From Lepturacanthus savala (lineage: Eukaryota > Chordata > Actinopteri > Scombriformes > Trichiuridae), in NCBI GenBank assembly GCA_030544235.1, contig JARUPU010000033.1:992001-1056000 (forward strand): 64,000 nucleotides of DNA, given 5' to 3'. Positions 46,584 to 58,836 of this stretch are shown piece by piece. The notes under the pieces were generated by a model. The model did not search any database. It had not been told where the DNA came from and was given only the letters and a program-made list of their open reading frames with translations. A program made the position numbers and the translations under genes. The stretch's first letter is position 1; each line of letters opens with the position of its first letter.

Positions 46584-47368
46584 TAGTGCTGTCAATCGAT
46601 TAAAAAAATTAATTGAATTAATTACAGGATTTTGTAATTAATTAATCGAATTAATCACATTTTAATGTCATATCCGCTAAAGGTCTCCTGATAAAGAATT
46701 TGAATTCTAGGATATTAATGAATTGTAATGCATGACTAATCAATTGAATACAGTAAGAAGAGAAGATCTGAAATCCAATGTTTTATTGGTGAACTGTGCT
46801 TCATGAATTACATCCAAAAGTAAAGGTCTAGCACATTAAACCAGTTAGACCAAGTGCATTATTCATAAATGTAAAACAAATACAACAATTCAGTTAAATA
46901 AATAAAATTCTGAAATAAAATAAAGAAGTCACTTAAGCTCAATATAGCAATTCAAAAATGAATAATAGAAGTCGTATATTTTGCGCTGCATTGTGCCAAC
47001 ATAGTTTTGCTCTGTGAGACCAAACACGTGTGGTTTGAACCAATCAGATCATCGCATTTGTTTAGCTCGGCTCGCCTCGCGTTGCATAGCAACCAGAGAC
47101 GCGCTCAGACTTGTTGCTCCGTGCCAAATGGCACAGACAGACACCGAAACAACGTAGATTACACTGAAACGAGCACACTGGAATTGTTCCAGCACTCGGA
47201 TAATGTAACTAACTACTAACTAACTAATGTGACTTTAGTACATCGTTTTCTTTATTTAACATGGGATTTTCGCCACCATTGATACTCATAATTAATTGCG
47301 TTAAATTTAACGTGTTAAATTGCGGTGTAATTAATTAATCGAATTAACGTGTTAAAATGACAGCTCTA
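46584..47368. mobile_element. hAT-like non-autonomous element, right arm
   Basis: 785-bp inverted copy of the left insertion, with the same 8-bp duplications (46576-46583 and 47369-47376). Its presence in both arms shows that the hAT insertion predates the palindrome. Confidence 0.85.
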
Positions 47369-48111
47369 GTATGTATTTCTCTGCCAATTGCTTACGTATC
47401 CTCCATGCGAGCAGTTTTTTAGATTTGGGGCCATTTTCATAATTTTGTTTAATAAATCTAATTCTTTTTTCTATTTGGTTTTCATATATGTTATTTAGAG
47501 TTTGTTTTGTGTCCTGTATTTCGTTTAAAACATCAGTGTCATTTTGCTTCATAAGTCTGCTCTCCAAGGATTTTAGTTTTGCAGTCGGGTCATTAATTTG
47601 TTTCTCTTTTTCCTTCTTCTTCCGGGCAGACCACATTATAAGTTTGCCCCTAATAACAGCCTTGGCTGCATCCCAAAGTGTACTGGGGGACACGGCCCCA
47701 TTATTGTTATATGACATATATTACATAAGTTCTTCCTTAATAAATCTTTGACATTGAGGGTCGCTTAAGAGGTTGGTGTTTAGTCTCCATAGAGTCTCAT
47801 TAAGTCTGTTGTCTAAGTGTAATGTCAGGTATACCCCCGTGTGATCAGAAATGTCTCTTACCCCTATGTCACATTTCACCATTCTCGGCTTTGAACATAA
47901 AAAAAATAGTCAATTCTTGAGTGCGTAGAGTGTGAATGGGAGAAAAAAGTAAAACATTTTTCAATCGGATTCCCTCCATACGTCCATTATATCTATTTCG
48001 TTAAGCAGTTTTTTTGTACATAAAGCTTCAGGTTTTATGTTCTTTTTTCTGTTTGTGGAGTTCCGAAAGGGGTGCAGTATTCTGCATTTTGTATTCTTGA
48101 TGCATTTCTAA
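47369..48111 (-). pseudogene. L1 ORF2 endonuclease remnant and linker, right arm
   Basis: Inverted copy of 26820-27562 with the same open segment (IRGKLIMWSARK) and the ISDH block. Inactive. Confidence 0.7.
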
Positions 48112-48483
48112 CAGTGAGCGGTAAAAAGTTTACCCAAAATGTTCAACCAACCACAGATGACCTGAACAAAAGAACAACTGTCTGTATAACAAAATGAAAC
48201 ACAACATATGAACATAGCATACATGTTAAACATTTGTGACTTCCAACCATGAAGTGTAAGCTTAACTTCTAAGTTGAGAGGGGAGTCCCTTAACCCTGAA
48301 GGTTAATATCAGAGCAGCGCCCGTGAAAAGCTGGGCATCGGTTCCCAGACTTACTATCTATTTAACTGGATCATGTTCCCAGTAGGAAAATCAGTTTTGA
48401 ACACCTTAGTCCGATTTGGTATTAAATATTGTGATCTTACCGATCTCTGTAGATTTATTGTTCACTCACGGTACAGAAAGCTC

Positions 48484-49396
48484 TCACAAAGCCTCCTCCC
48501 TGCGTTGAAACCCCTTAAGTTTATCCTGGATATGCTTGAGGCGGGTGCCCTGGTGCCGACGTGTTTTAGCACCTGCTGTTTCCCAGGTCGGTTGCTTTGG
48601 TCTCGGTGACGGTGCGTTGTGCGCAGGGGTCTCAGCTTCCCAAGCGACCGGGATGAATCCCCTTTTCTTCAAGTCGTCTGTCGCCTCCTGCATGTTGTTG
48701 TAGACAGTTGGGCTGGTGTCGAAAAACACTCGCCCTTTTTTCGCAAGTTTCGCCGGGTGAAGCGTCTGGAAACAAATTTCTTTTTCCTTAAGTGCTTTTC
48801 TTATGGGGATGTACGCCTTTCTCTTTTTGAGTATTTCTGCCGTGTAGTCTTGCTTGAAGAATACTCTTCTTCCATCGTAGCGGACCTCTTTCTTTCCCCA
48901 GGCGGAGCGGAACACCAGCTCTTTAGTAGTATACTCCAGGAAATAGATAATCACGGACCGTGGGTTAGAGCCTGGCGGCAGTCTGGATCCCAGTGACCGG
49001 TGGCAACGCTGGATACCGAGGGGGGTGTCGGGGAGTGTCGGTTTTAATAAACTCTTCCATGAATGTTTTTATGTTGTCCCCCTCCACCCCCTCGGGATTG
49101 CCGTGAATACGAATGTTGTTCCTGTGCGAACGTGCCTCCAGGTCCGTCAGCTAGGTTTGGATAGATTGGTAAAGCTCAAGTGTGTTGGAAAGTATCCCCT
49201 TGGCGTCGGTGCTCCACTCCTCCATGTCGGCTATTCTCTGCTTTGTCTCCTCAATTCTTTCTGTTATTTCCTTTAAGCCAGAGGCGATATCGCTTAATTT
49301 CTGGTTTACTTCTCCTCGAAAGTCCACCAGCTCTTTCTTCAGGTCCGAACGAACCGCCTGTATCTCCGCAATGATGTTAGCTTGGATAGCATCCAT
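48484..49396 (-). pseudogene. L1 ORF1p-like, right arm
   Basis: Coiled-coil segment at 49396-49151, an in-frame stop, then a 156-codon open C-terminal domain at 48954-48484 running through WGKKEVRYDGRRVFFKQDY and AKKGRVFFDTSPTVYNN. Lacking the 5-bp insertion, it reads in frame where the left copy does not. It is still broken between the two segments. Confidence 0.82.
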
Positions 49397-49634
49397 AGCC
49401 TTGTGTTCCGCTAGCGTGTCCTCACTTTCAGTCGGTATTTTATTGTTTTTTTTTGGTTTACCTTGCGTTTTTCCTCTGGTTTATCTTTTGTCCCCCCTTT
49501 TCATAAAACTTAATCCACTTTTCAATTTGTTAATCTAGTATTTTTTGTGGGGGGGTTGAAGACTGTCTGGGAGCCTCCGTTTTATGCTGCTGCTCATTTC
49601 TGCACCATACCGGAGGTCCCACATAGGTGCACTT

Positions 49635-50030
49635 TTGACTCTAAATTGTGTTATTCCCTTCCACTTGGAGTGTTAATTTTACAAAATACAGTGTAATTTA
49701 ATAGCACATTAAAGTTTATTTTTAACACCAAAAATGTGTTATTCTCTTTCACTGTTAAGTGAGTGTTAATTTTCAACCTACAGTGTCATGTGATCACACA
49801 ATAGTGTATTTTTGCACTAAAATTGTGATATTACATTATTTTATTCAACAGAATATCATAACTGTTTCACATTACATGTAAAGTGAATAGAAGTGTTGAC
49901 TGATCAATTAACAGCATTCATACATCCATAACTTCCCAGCACCATAGGAATTGGCACAAAAAGATCAATACAAACATTTACAAAAATACTTTAAGTACAT
50001 ATTAGGAGTCCCAACCTCTTTAATACACAT
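49635..50030. mobile_element. Subterminal repeats of the transposon, right arm
   Basis: Inverted copy of 24340-24744 with GTGTTA/TAACAC motifs. Confidence 0.5.
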
Positions 50031-52303
50031 TTACAAAGAAAATAATGGCACTAAATATTGGCCTTTATTTCCACCATATGAACTCTGTAGATCGAAGGGC
50101 TTATAAATCACAAGACCATCTGCTTTAACAACATCTTTGTGATCACTTTCAAATACTTTGTAAGAATGAAAATGTTCACTGAAATGATCAACGACAAGCC
50201 TTTTTCCAAAGAAGCAGATAATACTATCAACAACAATTATTTTTTCTATTCTGAGAAACACTGGCATTTCATGTTCAATCTGAGTGCAAATGATCAACCC
50301 TGGCCTATACTCTGTTCCACTGATTATCACCCAGTTAGTTGCATGGTTGTCCTGAGAGGCACGCTCCACATGCAAACCTTGAGCCAACTCGTTGCAAAAG
50401 TTTTCATTGTCCACATTAATACTTTTCATAGGTCCATACACAGTGCATTTTGAAAGGGATGTCTCCCAAAGACATGCAATTGACATCTGATGTTTTTTGG
50501 TTTGGTTGATTTGGTGTTTTTAAGAGTATTTTTGAAAATCCTGTGTTTTGCCTCAAATGTATTAGTGGTCCAATTTTTCGGATACAAGATGGATAATGTA
50601 TCATAAAGTGATGTTTTGGAATCAGGTTTTTATCAGGATACAGTTCTTTGAACAACTCATGGTGTTCTATTATCAAATGTTTAAGTAGTACAGTCATGCC
50701 AAGTGAAACAGATGGAGAAAAAAATAATGTTGATTATCTGTAGTAAAATTAAAAGCAAAAGACAGTTTTGGTTTCCTTCTGGCACAATGTCACCAAAAAG
50801 CAAAGGAGTATTTTGAACAAGACAAAGAGTCTGAATTGAATTGAGCCCAATATTATTGTCGCTACTGTCCAAGTTTATCCTTGTAGGCCGTTTTTTGCAC
50901 TCCACATACCCATAGTCAAAGGCATAAATTCTGGACAGATCAGGTTTCGACAAAAAGTTTTCAGAGAGGTATTCAAACAGTAACTTCAGCTCATACTGAG
51001 CCACTCCTTCAAGAATGTCATGCATAATATCCAAAGAAAAATTGTTACAAACATGAAAGAAATGTAGGCCATTCAGAGTCGAATCCTTTTTTAAACCAAA
51101 CACGGATAACTTTTGTGGATCTGACTGCAATTCACTGCAGTGCATTTCAAATACTTCTTTTCCACACAAGATTATTCTGGGGTCATCAAAACAAAAATGA
51201 CGTCCACTGAACGATTCTGTGAATCCCAGAATTGTGTGCATCCCCAAGTTGTCCCAGTTACCTGACATACAGGGCCATAGATCTTTTCAACAGAAAAAGG
51301 CAAATGAAGGCCACAATTCTCAAGTGTTTTGATGTCATTAATCAGTGTCTCTAGAATAGGATCAAAGCCATATTTTTTCCAAGTCTTCAGTGTGAAACAA
51401 TGCAATCAAATGAATATTCATCAGGGCAGAGCTAAACTTTGGTGGAAGATTTCTGAGGACAAAATACAGAGCACCTATTTTGTGAACACCACGTTTTGAC
51501 CCAAGTGGGTTCGCAGTCTCAAAATCATCATAGAACAACTGGATTTGTAAAGAATTCTGGTGTTTAGAGAACAGTGGATGGGTCCTAAAATAATTTCCGT
51601 CACAAAAATCACTGTATACGTCAAGTTTTGATGAACGTGTTTCCTCAAGTAGTTTGCAAATATCAGAATTTCGGAACATGAATTTGATCGTTTCCAAAAT
51701 TGGGATGTAAACAAATGTATCATTCACTGGGACCTAATCATAGGTATCTGTTTATTTCGTCTTGTATCATATCGAATTCCTAACATTTTTCTACTGGTTC
51801 CACAACACCCCATTTCTTGTTGAAATAATTTACTCTTTTGCTTTCAGTATTCAAGTACTCAAATGGGTTTTCAAAGGTTTCCAGATCTTTTACCAATGTT
51901 TCTCTCAAAGGATTATCTATAGGCACAGCAGACAGTACTTGCTGCTTAACCTGAGTGCATCCCACTACTAAGTTCTTCCACATCACCAACAACTGATGAA
52001 ATGACACTATTTGCAACACCATTTGCTTGTAGTTTAGCAATAATTGAAGGACAGATATTTTCTATGTTTTCTTTGTCTTTGACCTGATTCACTATCAAAG
52101 CATGGATATTCTGGGGTCTGCGTGATGTTTGTTCTAGCAACTTCTGAGATATCTTGCGGCATTTGGATATTAGTTTGACATGACTCTGGCCTTGCTGCAT
52201 CTGCATTTTCACAAGAATTTTCCACATGTGAACTGATTAAATGTTTTTTGAAACCTGAATATGTTGAAAAGTGACACCTACAATGATCTTGAGTACAAGA
52301 GTT
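50031..52303 (-). pseudogene. EnSpm/CMC-like transposase with C2H2 finger, right arm
   Basis: Inverted copy of the left transposase region with the same order: finger near 52,300-52,225, linker, IMHDILEGV (near 51,010-51,040), HHFMIHYPS (near 50,580-50,620), and a C-terminal 151-codon frame at 50486-50031 that stays open to LVPLFSL, whereas the left copy shifts frame near 24,170. One Glu/Val difference near 52,095 was seen. Dead through shared stops. Confidence 0.65.
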
Positions 52304-52426
52304 AGTGTGTGTGTGTGTGTGTGTGTAATAGAGGACAAGAGAGAGAAGACTTTCATTTAAGTGTATTTCAAATTGAGTTAATACATATAAAATACTTGCT
52401 GTTTAGATAATAGAAGACATGCATAC

Positions 52427-53280
52427 CTTGTGAAAGTGCAACATTTTTTCCACTGCATCACTGGGACTTATCTTAATCCTCTTCCATCCAGCTGTGGGTG
52501 GCAGGAGATGGAGAAGGAGCAGCAGAGAAGCCATGTCACTGTCCCACCCTATCAGTAGGAAAATAAGATGGAGAAAAAAGCCCATTAGTATCATGCAGGA
52601 ATACCCCATTAACCAGCACTTGCAGTAAAGAATAAAAATCAAACATGTTCATTAGCTTACTGTCATCATCGTTGTCTGTCTGTTTCTCAGCAGCTTTTAG
52701 AAGTCGGCACAGGTCAATTGACTGAGTAAGGTGTTTAGCCTCACTGATAATCTTGGACCTGAAAGTTGTGTCCCACTTCTCAAGCATCTTGGAGGCTGTT
52801 TCAGTTCCAAACAGTAGAACGAAGTCTTGATTCAGCTGTTGATCATAGAATCATAAATGCACAAACATTTGAAAATAATCAGCATATTGTACTTAAATTC
52901 AAGAAACAAAATAGTAAACTCTAAATAAATAACTCACCAGCCCTTTGACATCAAACATCAAAGTACCATGGAAATGTTTTAGAAACATCTGCCGTTCTCT
53001 GTGGGTCATGCACTAGGTTTTGGCTGAAAGGTCATGTTCATTTTCTGAAACACATTTGCTTTATCATGGGGGTGATTCAGAAATGATGGCTTCCCTGCAT
53101 GCATCTTCATCAAGCTGCTCAGGTAAAGTGGCCAATCTTCGGCGCTTTGGTCCTTGTGCTTCAACCAATGCAGCTGTCTTGGCTGGTCTTTTTGCTGTAT
53201 ACCTGGACATGGTCTTAAGGCGCCATGCTAAATATCCAGTGCCTTTCTCCCCATAGAAGTGCTCCTGTCGTAAAACATCA
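52427..53280 (-). pseudogene. SAMD3-like gene fragment, right arm
   Basis: Inverted copy of the left fragment. Exons are about 52938-53280, 52661-52835 and 52427-52548, with the same splice signals and the same stop in the first exon. Confidence 0.7.
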
Positions 53281-53675
53281 TTAACCCTCCTGTTGCCACT
53301 GTGTTAAAAACCAAAAAGAAATCCCCTAAATGCTATTTTTTTTAACTTTAAATTTCATGACTTTTCCTAGATTGGCCCCAACAGTATAAAAAAAGAAATG
53401 TTTTTATTCACATTTCCATGTAAGCTGTACAAAAAAATTTACAAAGGTGGTCTTCGGGTCAAAATGACCCGTGAGGCAAATAGAGTTGAAATCAAGGTCA
53501 CAGAGTTATTTACACACCACAGAATGTTACAATGTTTTAGGTGTGTCTCAGATCAATCAGTAGCAGAAGTAAACAAGACAAATCAGGTGGTCTTATCATG
53601 GATTGCTGTGCCTTTGATCAGTCTCAGATCAATTAATAGTAAACATGAATAAGACAGTAGAAGACATAACCAAGA
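53281..53675. mobile_element. piggyBac-like fragment, right arm
   Basis: Starts TTAACCCTCCTG at 53,281 and contains the cgggtcaaaatgacccg hairpin at 53455-53471. Other terminus not found. Confidence 0.45.
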
Positions 53676-53698
53676 CAAGATAGGTGGCATTCTCGCAG

Positions 53699-53812
53699 AC
53701 GGCAGAGCTCTTTTTTGTGTATTTCAAGGAGGGAATCGTGGCCATGCCGGGGTGGATCTCCTTTGGTCTCCTCTCCATCCCTGGAGCCAAGGCCAGCGCC
53801 GTAGAGGTCGAG
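53699..53812 (+). CDS. Candidate upstream exon of Helitron gene, right arm
   Basis: 38 codons between acceptor tctcgcag and donor gag|gtacg. Hydrophobic segment, then AKASAVEVE. Identical to the left copy. Confidence 0.45.
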
Positions 53813-54449
53813 GTACGAAATTTATCTCTGCCTCGCACTCCCGAGGCAGTCGTTGTTTTGGCCTCCGGTAATAACCTGGACCGTAGAGTTTCTCTTTCAG
53901 ATTCAGCTACGGACTTCTAGAGGCTGGTGACCACCGCCCGGGCTGCCTGCAGCAATGTAAGTTACTTTGATGTATTATGACTAGATAATTCCATGATTGA
54001 TTTCAGAACATGTTTGAAGTTGAGTACATGTTACCCAACCAATAAAGGTGGAGACACAGATGACGATTCCTGGACACGGTGAGAGATTTCTACAAACATT
54101 TTGAAATCTTGTCCTGTTTACTGAACAAATCTTCTTCTCCAAGTGTGTGTCCTGGACTCGGTCCAAGAAGATAATATATTTAACATAATAACCACTGTAT
54201 TGTGAAGTTTACCTCACTGCTGCTATGTGTTAATGCACGTCAGAATGTTTATCACTTTCTTTATTTCTTTATTTTTGGTAATGTTGTTGTTTTTAACCTT
54301 TTGTCTCATTTTATTGTCTCTGTTGACAGACTCAACAACACGTAACTTTCTACCCTTTATTTACATCATATTCAATTCGTCTGGTGTATCTTATCTCATT
54401 CATTTGTCTAATATAAAAAAACCCGGACGCCTCCTCCCCCCGCCTGCAG

Positions 54450-54547
54450 CCACACCGGTCTCACCAGGAGTGTCTGTGGAGGTCGAGACCCCTGTACCTC
54501 GTCCTTCCAGTCCTCTTGGAGGGACTAGTGTGGCTCAGGCCAAGAAG
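54450..54547 (+). CDS. Proline-rich exon, right arm
   Basis: Acceptor ctgcag, donor aagaag|gtgtg. Encodes TPVSPGVSVEVETPV and ends in AKK. Similar to the next exon. Confidence 0.55.
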
Positions 54548-54678
54548 GTGTGTTACCTACCATTATTGGTTGTGTGAACATTTTACAGAATAACTGCTGT
54601 ATTGTGGATTTTAACTTTCTGTTTGTCTGGTGTCTCTTATGCACTATTTTATTGTAAACTCTGTCATTGTTTTCACAG

Positions 54679-54816
54679 ACTCCGCCAAGGGCCTGCTTGA
54701 CTCCGCTCACACCTCCAACCTCACAGGTTTCACGGGAAGTGTCTGTGAAGGCCAAGGCTCCAGTCTCTGGTTCTTCCTTCCCTCCTCGGTGGACCCAGGT
54801 GGGTCCCACCAAGAAG
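54679..54816 (+). CDS. Proline-rich exon, right arm, second copy
   Basis: 46 codons, acceptor ttttcacag, donor aagaag|gtaac. Encodes VSREVSVKAKAPV and ends in TKK. Follows the previous exon in phase 0. Confidence 0.6.
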
Positions 54817-55081
54817 GTAACATAGGCTGATACTGTTTCTTTGAAAGTTTACTGAAATAACTAATGTATTTTCTACCATAACCTACTGCTGCTCATGGCT
54901 ATCTGCTTTTTATCTGCACATAATGTTGTGATTTAATTGCATCGTTTTTGGTCATTATCTTTTTATTATTTTTAACCCTTTGTTTTTGTTTCCTATTTAT
55001 ATTTACAATGCCAACAGTTTTTCTTTTGTGTTTTGTCTCCTATGCACTTCTTAATCCAAACTCTGCCTTTTTTCTTTACAG

Positions 55082-55166
55082 ACACAGAATACTGAGGAAG
55101 TAGAAGACCGTGCCCTCCATCCCTCTGAACCCGGTGTGGCCTGAGGTCCTGGAGCTGATGGCAGAG
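55082..55166 (+). CDS. Helitron-gene exon, right arm
   Basis: Acceptor ttctttacag, donor gcagag|gtacg. Reads IPLNPVWPEVLELMAE and joins HSDVLRVNS in the next exon. A stop lies upstream in the same frame. Confidence 0.6.
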
Positions 55167-55352
55167 GTACGTTTACATATTCCTAATTTTATAGATATTG
55201 ATAACATTTTTTAAAAATGGTCTCTTTTTGTTTTCATATTTCATATTTTTTTATGGTGATAACATGGATAGAGAATTGTACTGCTTTACAATGTCTGCAA
55301 CAGTGTTTATTTCCATGGTAGAGATGTAACACAATGCATTTCTTCATTTCAG

Positions 55353-56455
55353 CATTCTGATGTCTTGCGGGTGAACAGTGCACCAGCATGGCTCTTACTT
55401 TTCTTGCATATCACAACGAGGGGTTGCAATTCAATAGGGTTTCTCTGGATAGAGTGCTTTCTCAGGGAGACGCACTATGTAGGTGTGAAATGGCAGCTTA
55501 TTGCAGATGGTACTTTTACACATAATTACTTGACCCTTGAGCAGATGCCAAAATGTGTCTTTACTGATGATCATTCCTATCATGTTACCATGAACTCAAT
55601 GGATCTCATGGTTGGACCACTCAAGGTTGCAGAAAACAGTCTGCAAAGTCAAGTATCGCTGCCCTTTGCCTCTCAACTTCAGTGCTTGGCTCTTGATGTC
55701 CGCCATGCAGTTCTTCTGGTCGCACCTGAATGCTTAGCAGTTTTTCGTGACGACACAGGCCGCTATGGTTTCTTTGATTCTCACTCGAGGTCAGCCACCG
55801 GTTTTCCATACCATAGCGGCACTGCAATAATGCTGACCTTCCTTGACTTCAGTGATCTGGTCGACCACGTGCATAAGCTTTTGCAGGATCGTGGATCTTA
55901 TGCCAGCTATGAGCTTATGCCTGTTTCCTTCTCCAGGGACTACAGTGATGTGACTACGGATAATGTTGCAGTCTTGTCAGAAGCTGAAACCGAACCAAGT
56001 GCGTTTCTTCTAGATGGTGACACCCTTGAACTGGGAGACGATTTGATTATCATTCCAGATGCTGCACTGGACCAAAGCTGCGGTCAGGAGGTCTTCCAAC
56101 GTACAGTTTTTCTTGAAGGAAACACCTCAGAATGTGAAGCTGACACGGTTCTCACTCCAGATGCTGTGCCAGAACCAGCGTCCAACCAACTACATCAGCG
56201 TTGGTGTAGTTGTGTGAGAAAACGAAGCAGTACGTTTCAAGAGTTGGCTCGAGCAGATGCAGGAAAACTGCACGTCGAGCAAGTGCGATCAGCAAACGTC
56301 TGCCTTCTGGTGAAAAGAGAACCACTGGCAGACGTCAGTCTGAAAAACTGCAATATGCCAGTAGATCAGAATTTCAGGAGAAGAAGTTACAGGCAATGAG
56401 GGCAAGCTATATTCAGCATCGGCACAAAAAGAGGACTTACTTAATGAAGCGGTAG
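55353..56455 (+). CDS. C76-like protease domain of Helitron, right arm
   Basis: Exon from acceptor catttcag at 55,352. It is open for 344 codons from ATG 55,365 to 56,399, with an overlapping basic frame to 56,455. Domains in order: an N-terminal hydrophobic part (APAWLLLFLHI, residues about 6-17), the protease-like core with VRHAVLLVAPE (about residue 112) and FFDSHSR with a candidate catalytic Asp-Ser-His (about residue 135), then an acidic linker (LDGDTLELGDDL) and Ser/Arg-rich tail. The core is like the C76 domain of some fish Helitron polyproteins. No active-site Cys could be assigned with certainty, so activity is unproven. The left copy is split by a 7-bp deletion. Confidence 0.68.
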
Positions 56456-56494
56456 AACACTGACCCTGTATTCCAAGCGCATCATAAATCTTCA

Positions 56495-56695
56495 ATGAAG
56501 TCTTGCGTTCGGAAGCAGTACAGCACCAATCTTGCTTTCAGGGAGCGGCAGAAATCACACATTCAAATGCGGTACAAGACTGACCTTGCTTCCCGGCAAC
56601 GGCAGAAATCTGCAATGAAATCTTACATCCGCAACCAGTACAGAAACAACCCTGCTTTCCAGCAGCATCAGAAGTCTTACATCCAGACACGGTAA
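56495..56695 (+). pseudogene. Helitron basic repeat domain, right arm
   Basis: Three units of about 21 residues with the pattern KS-hydrophobic-R-x2-Y-x-T/N-x2-AFR-x-RQK. Ends in a stop, then a further partial unit. It corresponds to 17676-17876 on the left. Confidence 0.68.
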
Positions 56696-56734
56696 AGCAC
56701 AGACCTTGCTTTCCGGCAGCGCGTTGGACGAAGT

Positions 56735-57709
56735 TAAATCTTGATCATTGACGAGATCTCTATGATTTCCAAGGACCTCTTTGCCTGTGCACTGGCAGTT
56801 GCAACAAATCAAAGGCAACAAGAGGCCCTTTGGAGGCATGTCAGTCTTGACGGTTGGGGACTTTTACTAGCTGCCGCCCCTTGGCAGGGCCAAGCCGCTC
56901 TGTGTGCGTGAGGATGATTTCCTTGACCTCTGGAGTTCTTTCCAGATGGTCACCTTGACGGAAATCATGTGGCAAAAGGACGACCGGTCTTTTGCTGAGC
57001 TGTTGAACAGACCGTGCACAAAGCAGAAGAACGAACCACTTTCCGTCGACGACAAAGCTCCGCTCGAGCAGTGTGTCGTCGACGCCCAACATTGTCCGGT
57101 GGATGCCCTTCACATCTTTGCGACAAACAAGGAGGTGGACGCCCACGATGCAACCACCGTTGCAGCCCTTGGGTTGACTGTCGTCAACATTCCTGCGGAG
57201 GATTATCGGAAAAGGATCCCCTGGGGCTTCAAGGGCAACAGGAGGGATCTGCCAGACAACATCAAAGTCGGCGCGCGTGTCATGGTGACGAGGAACGTCG
57301 ACATCGAGGATGGCCTCGTCAGCGGCGCTTTCGGCACAATCACCTGTGCATGTATGTGGACCTACCCGAAACTGTGAAGCTGATCGGACTGGAATTGAAC
57401 AATCCAGAGGCTGATCAAAAGTTTCGGAAAAAGGTTCTCGGGCCGCCGGACATGCTGGTTTACATCGCACGAGTCAAGGAACCCATGAGCAAGAGGGTAG
57501 CGGTTCGGCGACAGGTCCCAATCAAGTTGGCGTTTGGCAGTACTGGTCTTTTTCCTTTTGCAACTCCTCTTGTGGTGCAGATAGAAACAGAGCACGGGTA
57601 CGCTCTCTGTATCCCTCTCTCCACCACCCCACCAATTTGTTTGTCCTGTGCCACATGTCTGTCTGCATTTGCCAAATACTGCAGCTACATATTGATGCAT
57701 TTTATATAG
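56735..57709 (+). pseudogene. Helitron PIF1-like helicase C-terminal region, right arm
   Basis: Motif II LIIDEISM (about 56742), IKGNKRPFGG, then GDFY-stop-LPP (about 56850-56880), LTEIMWQKDD, LHIFATNKEVD, ARVMVTRNVDIEDGL, and VLGPPDMLVYI to PIKLAF. Later ATPase motifs are missing. The stop in GDFYQLPP is the same as in the left arm, so it predates the duplication. A few residues differ (Pro/Leu, Arg/Ser, Pro/Arg). Confidence 0.85.
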
Positions 57710-58155
57710 TTTTGGTTGTCCCCTTGAGACTTTGAAAGTCGTCACTGTGCGTAAATGTCTAACTAATACAAGGTTTTGTTTTCCTTTCTCTAGAATGTAA
57801 ACAGGTCAGCTAAATTCCTAAGTTAGGTAGGTATTCTTGTCATTACGACAGGAACCTGGTAAAATCATTGAACAGTTGGAAGGAAGTTCAGATCTTGGTC
57901 AAGTCAACAGCTGCAACATCTCCATTGTCCACCTGGAAGATACACACACAAACTTATACTGTCATGTTATGCAGAACAAAGAATAAAAGAATGGAAATAA
58001 GTAAATATGGGATAACTTATATGCATCATTCTAACAATGACCATGTTGACTTACTGTGGAGAAACATGGAGTAGGAGTAGAGAACAAGCAAGACTTATTA
58101 GTCATTTTATAATCTGCTTGGTTGTTGTGTTTTTCCAGTTAATGCATCTACACTG
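57710..58155. other. Spacer, nothing recognised, right arm
   Basis: Mirror of 16216-16660. Confidence 0.45.
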
Positions 58156-58836
58156 TAATATCACTAAAGAATTTTAATGGTCATTGATAGTAACTGGTCT
58201 GCTCACTTTACCACCTTCTACAGCGGCTCCACTGACAGCATCCTGACCTACAACATCACTTCCTGGTTCAGGAGCTGTAGTTTCCATGGACAACAAAAAC
58301 AGCCAATTAGGACTGATGAAGACTGCCTACAGAACCGTTGCTGCTCCTGTCTCATCCTGATGGCGCTCTACCAACAGCAATGCATTCACACAGCTACCTC
58401 CACCATCAAAGACCCACTCCACCCTTCACTATGATCAACAGGTTTTACAAGCTGTAGGGCTTCAAGTGGACTGAATCCCCCCCCACACACACTCACTGAT
58501 ACCCTGAACCCCCCAAACACACACCACCCCCCCAGCTGGACAACAACCAAGGACAAGGTTTGAACTGATTTAAGGACATGTCTGAATTACTTTAAACAGC
58601 ACTGGATTGGAGACATTGAAGCACCTTTTACTGAACCTCTGAAATTATTTGGTTATTAATGCTGTGAAATACTGTTTTTAAATATGTGATTGAAAATATA
58701 TTTTTTTATAGATAGAATTTTTTAGTAATCATTTAATCACCATTTTTTATGTAATGTCAATGATGAGAAGCAATTTAATTTCAGACTGAATGTAAATGTG
58801 GAGTGAAATGACAATAAAGTGAACTTTGAATCTAGA
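58156..58836 (+). pseudogene. 3' end of a 5'-truncated LINE, right arm
   Basis: 58177-58434 encodes the same C-terminal RT-protein fragment (FYSGSTDSILTYNITSWF), followed by a C-rich tract and the tgacaataaagtgaactttg end. Confidence 0.65.

Larger units (their letters stand above)
43890..49634 (-). mobile_element. L1-like LINE with target-site duplication, right arm
   Basis: Inverted copy of the left LINE, bounded by ccacatcggtgcactt (43890-43905) and ccacataggtgcactt (49619-49634). It has a single copy of the ORF1 C-terminal segment and the same hAT insertion. It keeps the A-rich tail (as T-rich) at its low-coordinate end. It represents the earlier state of the element compared with the left arm. 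Confidence 0.85.
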
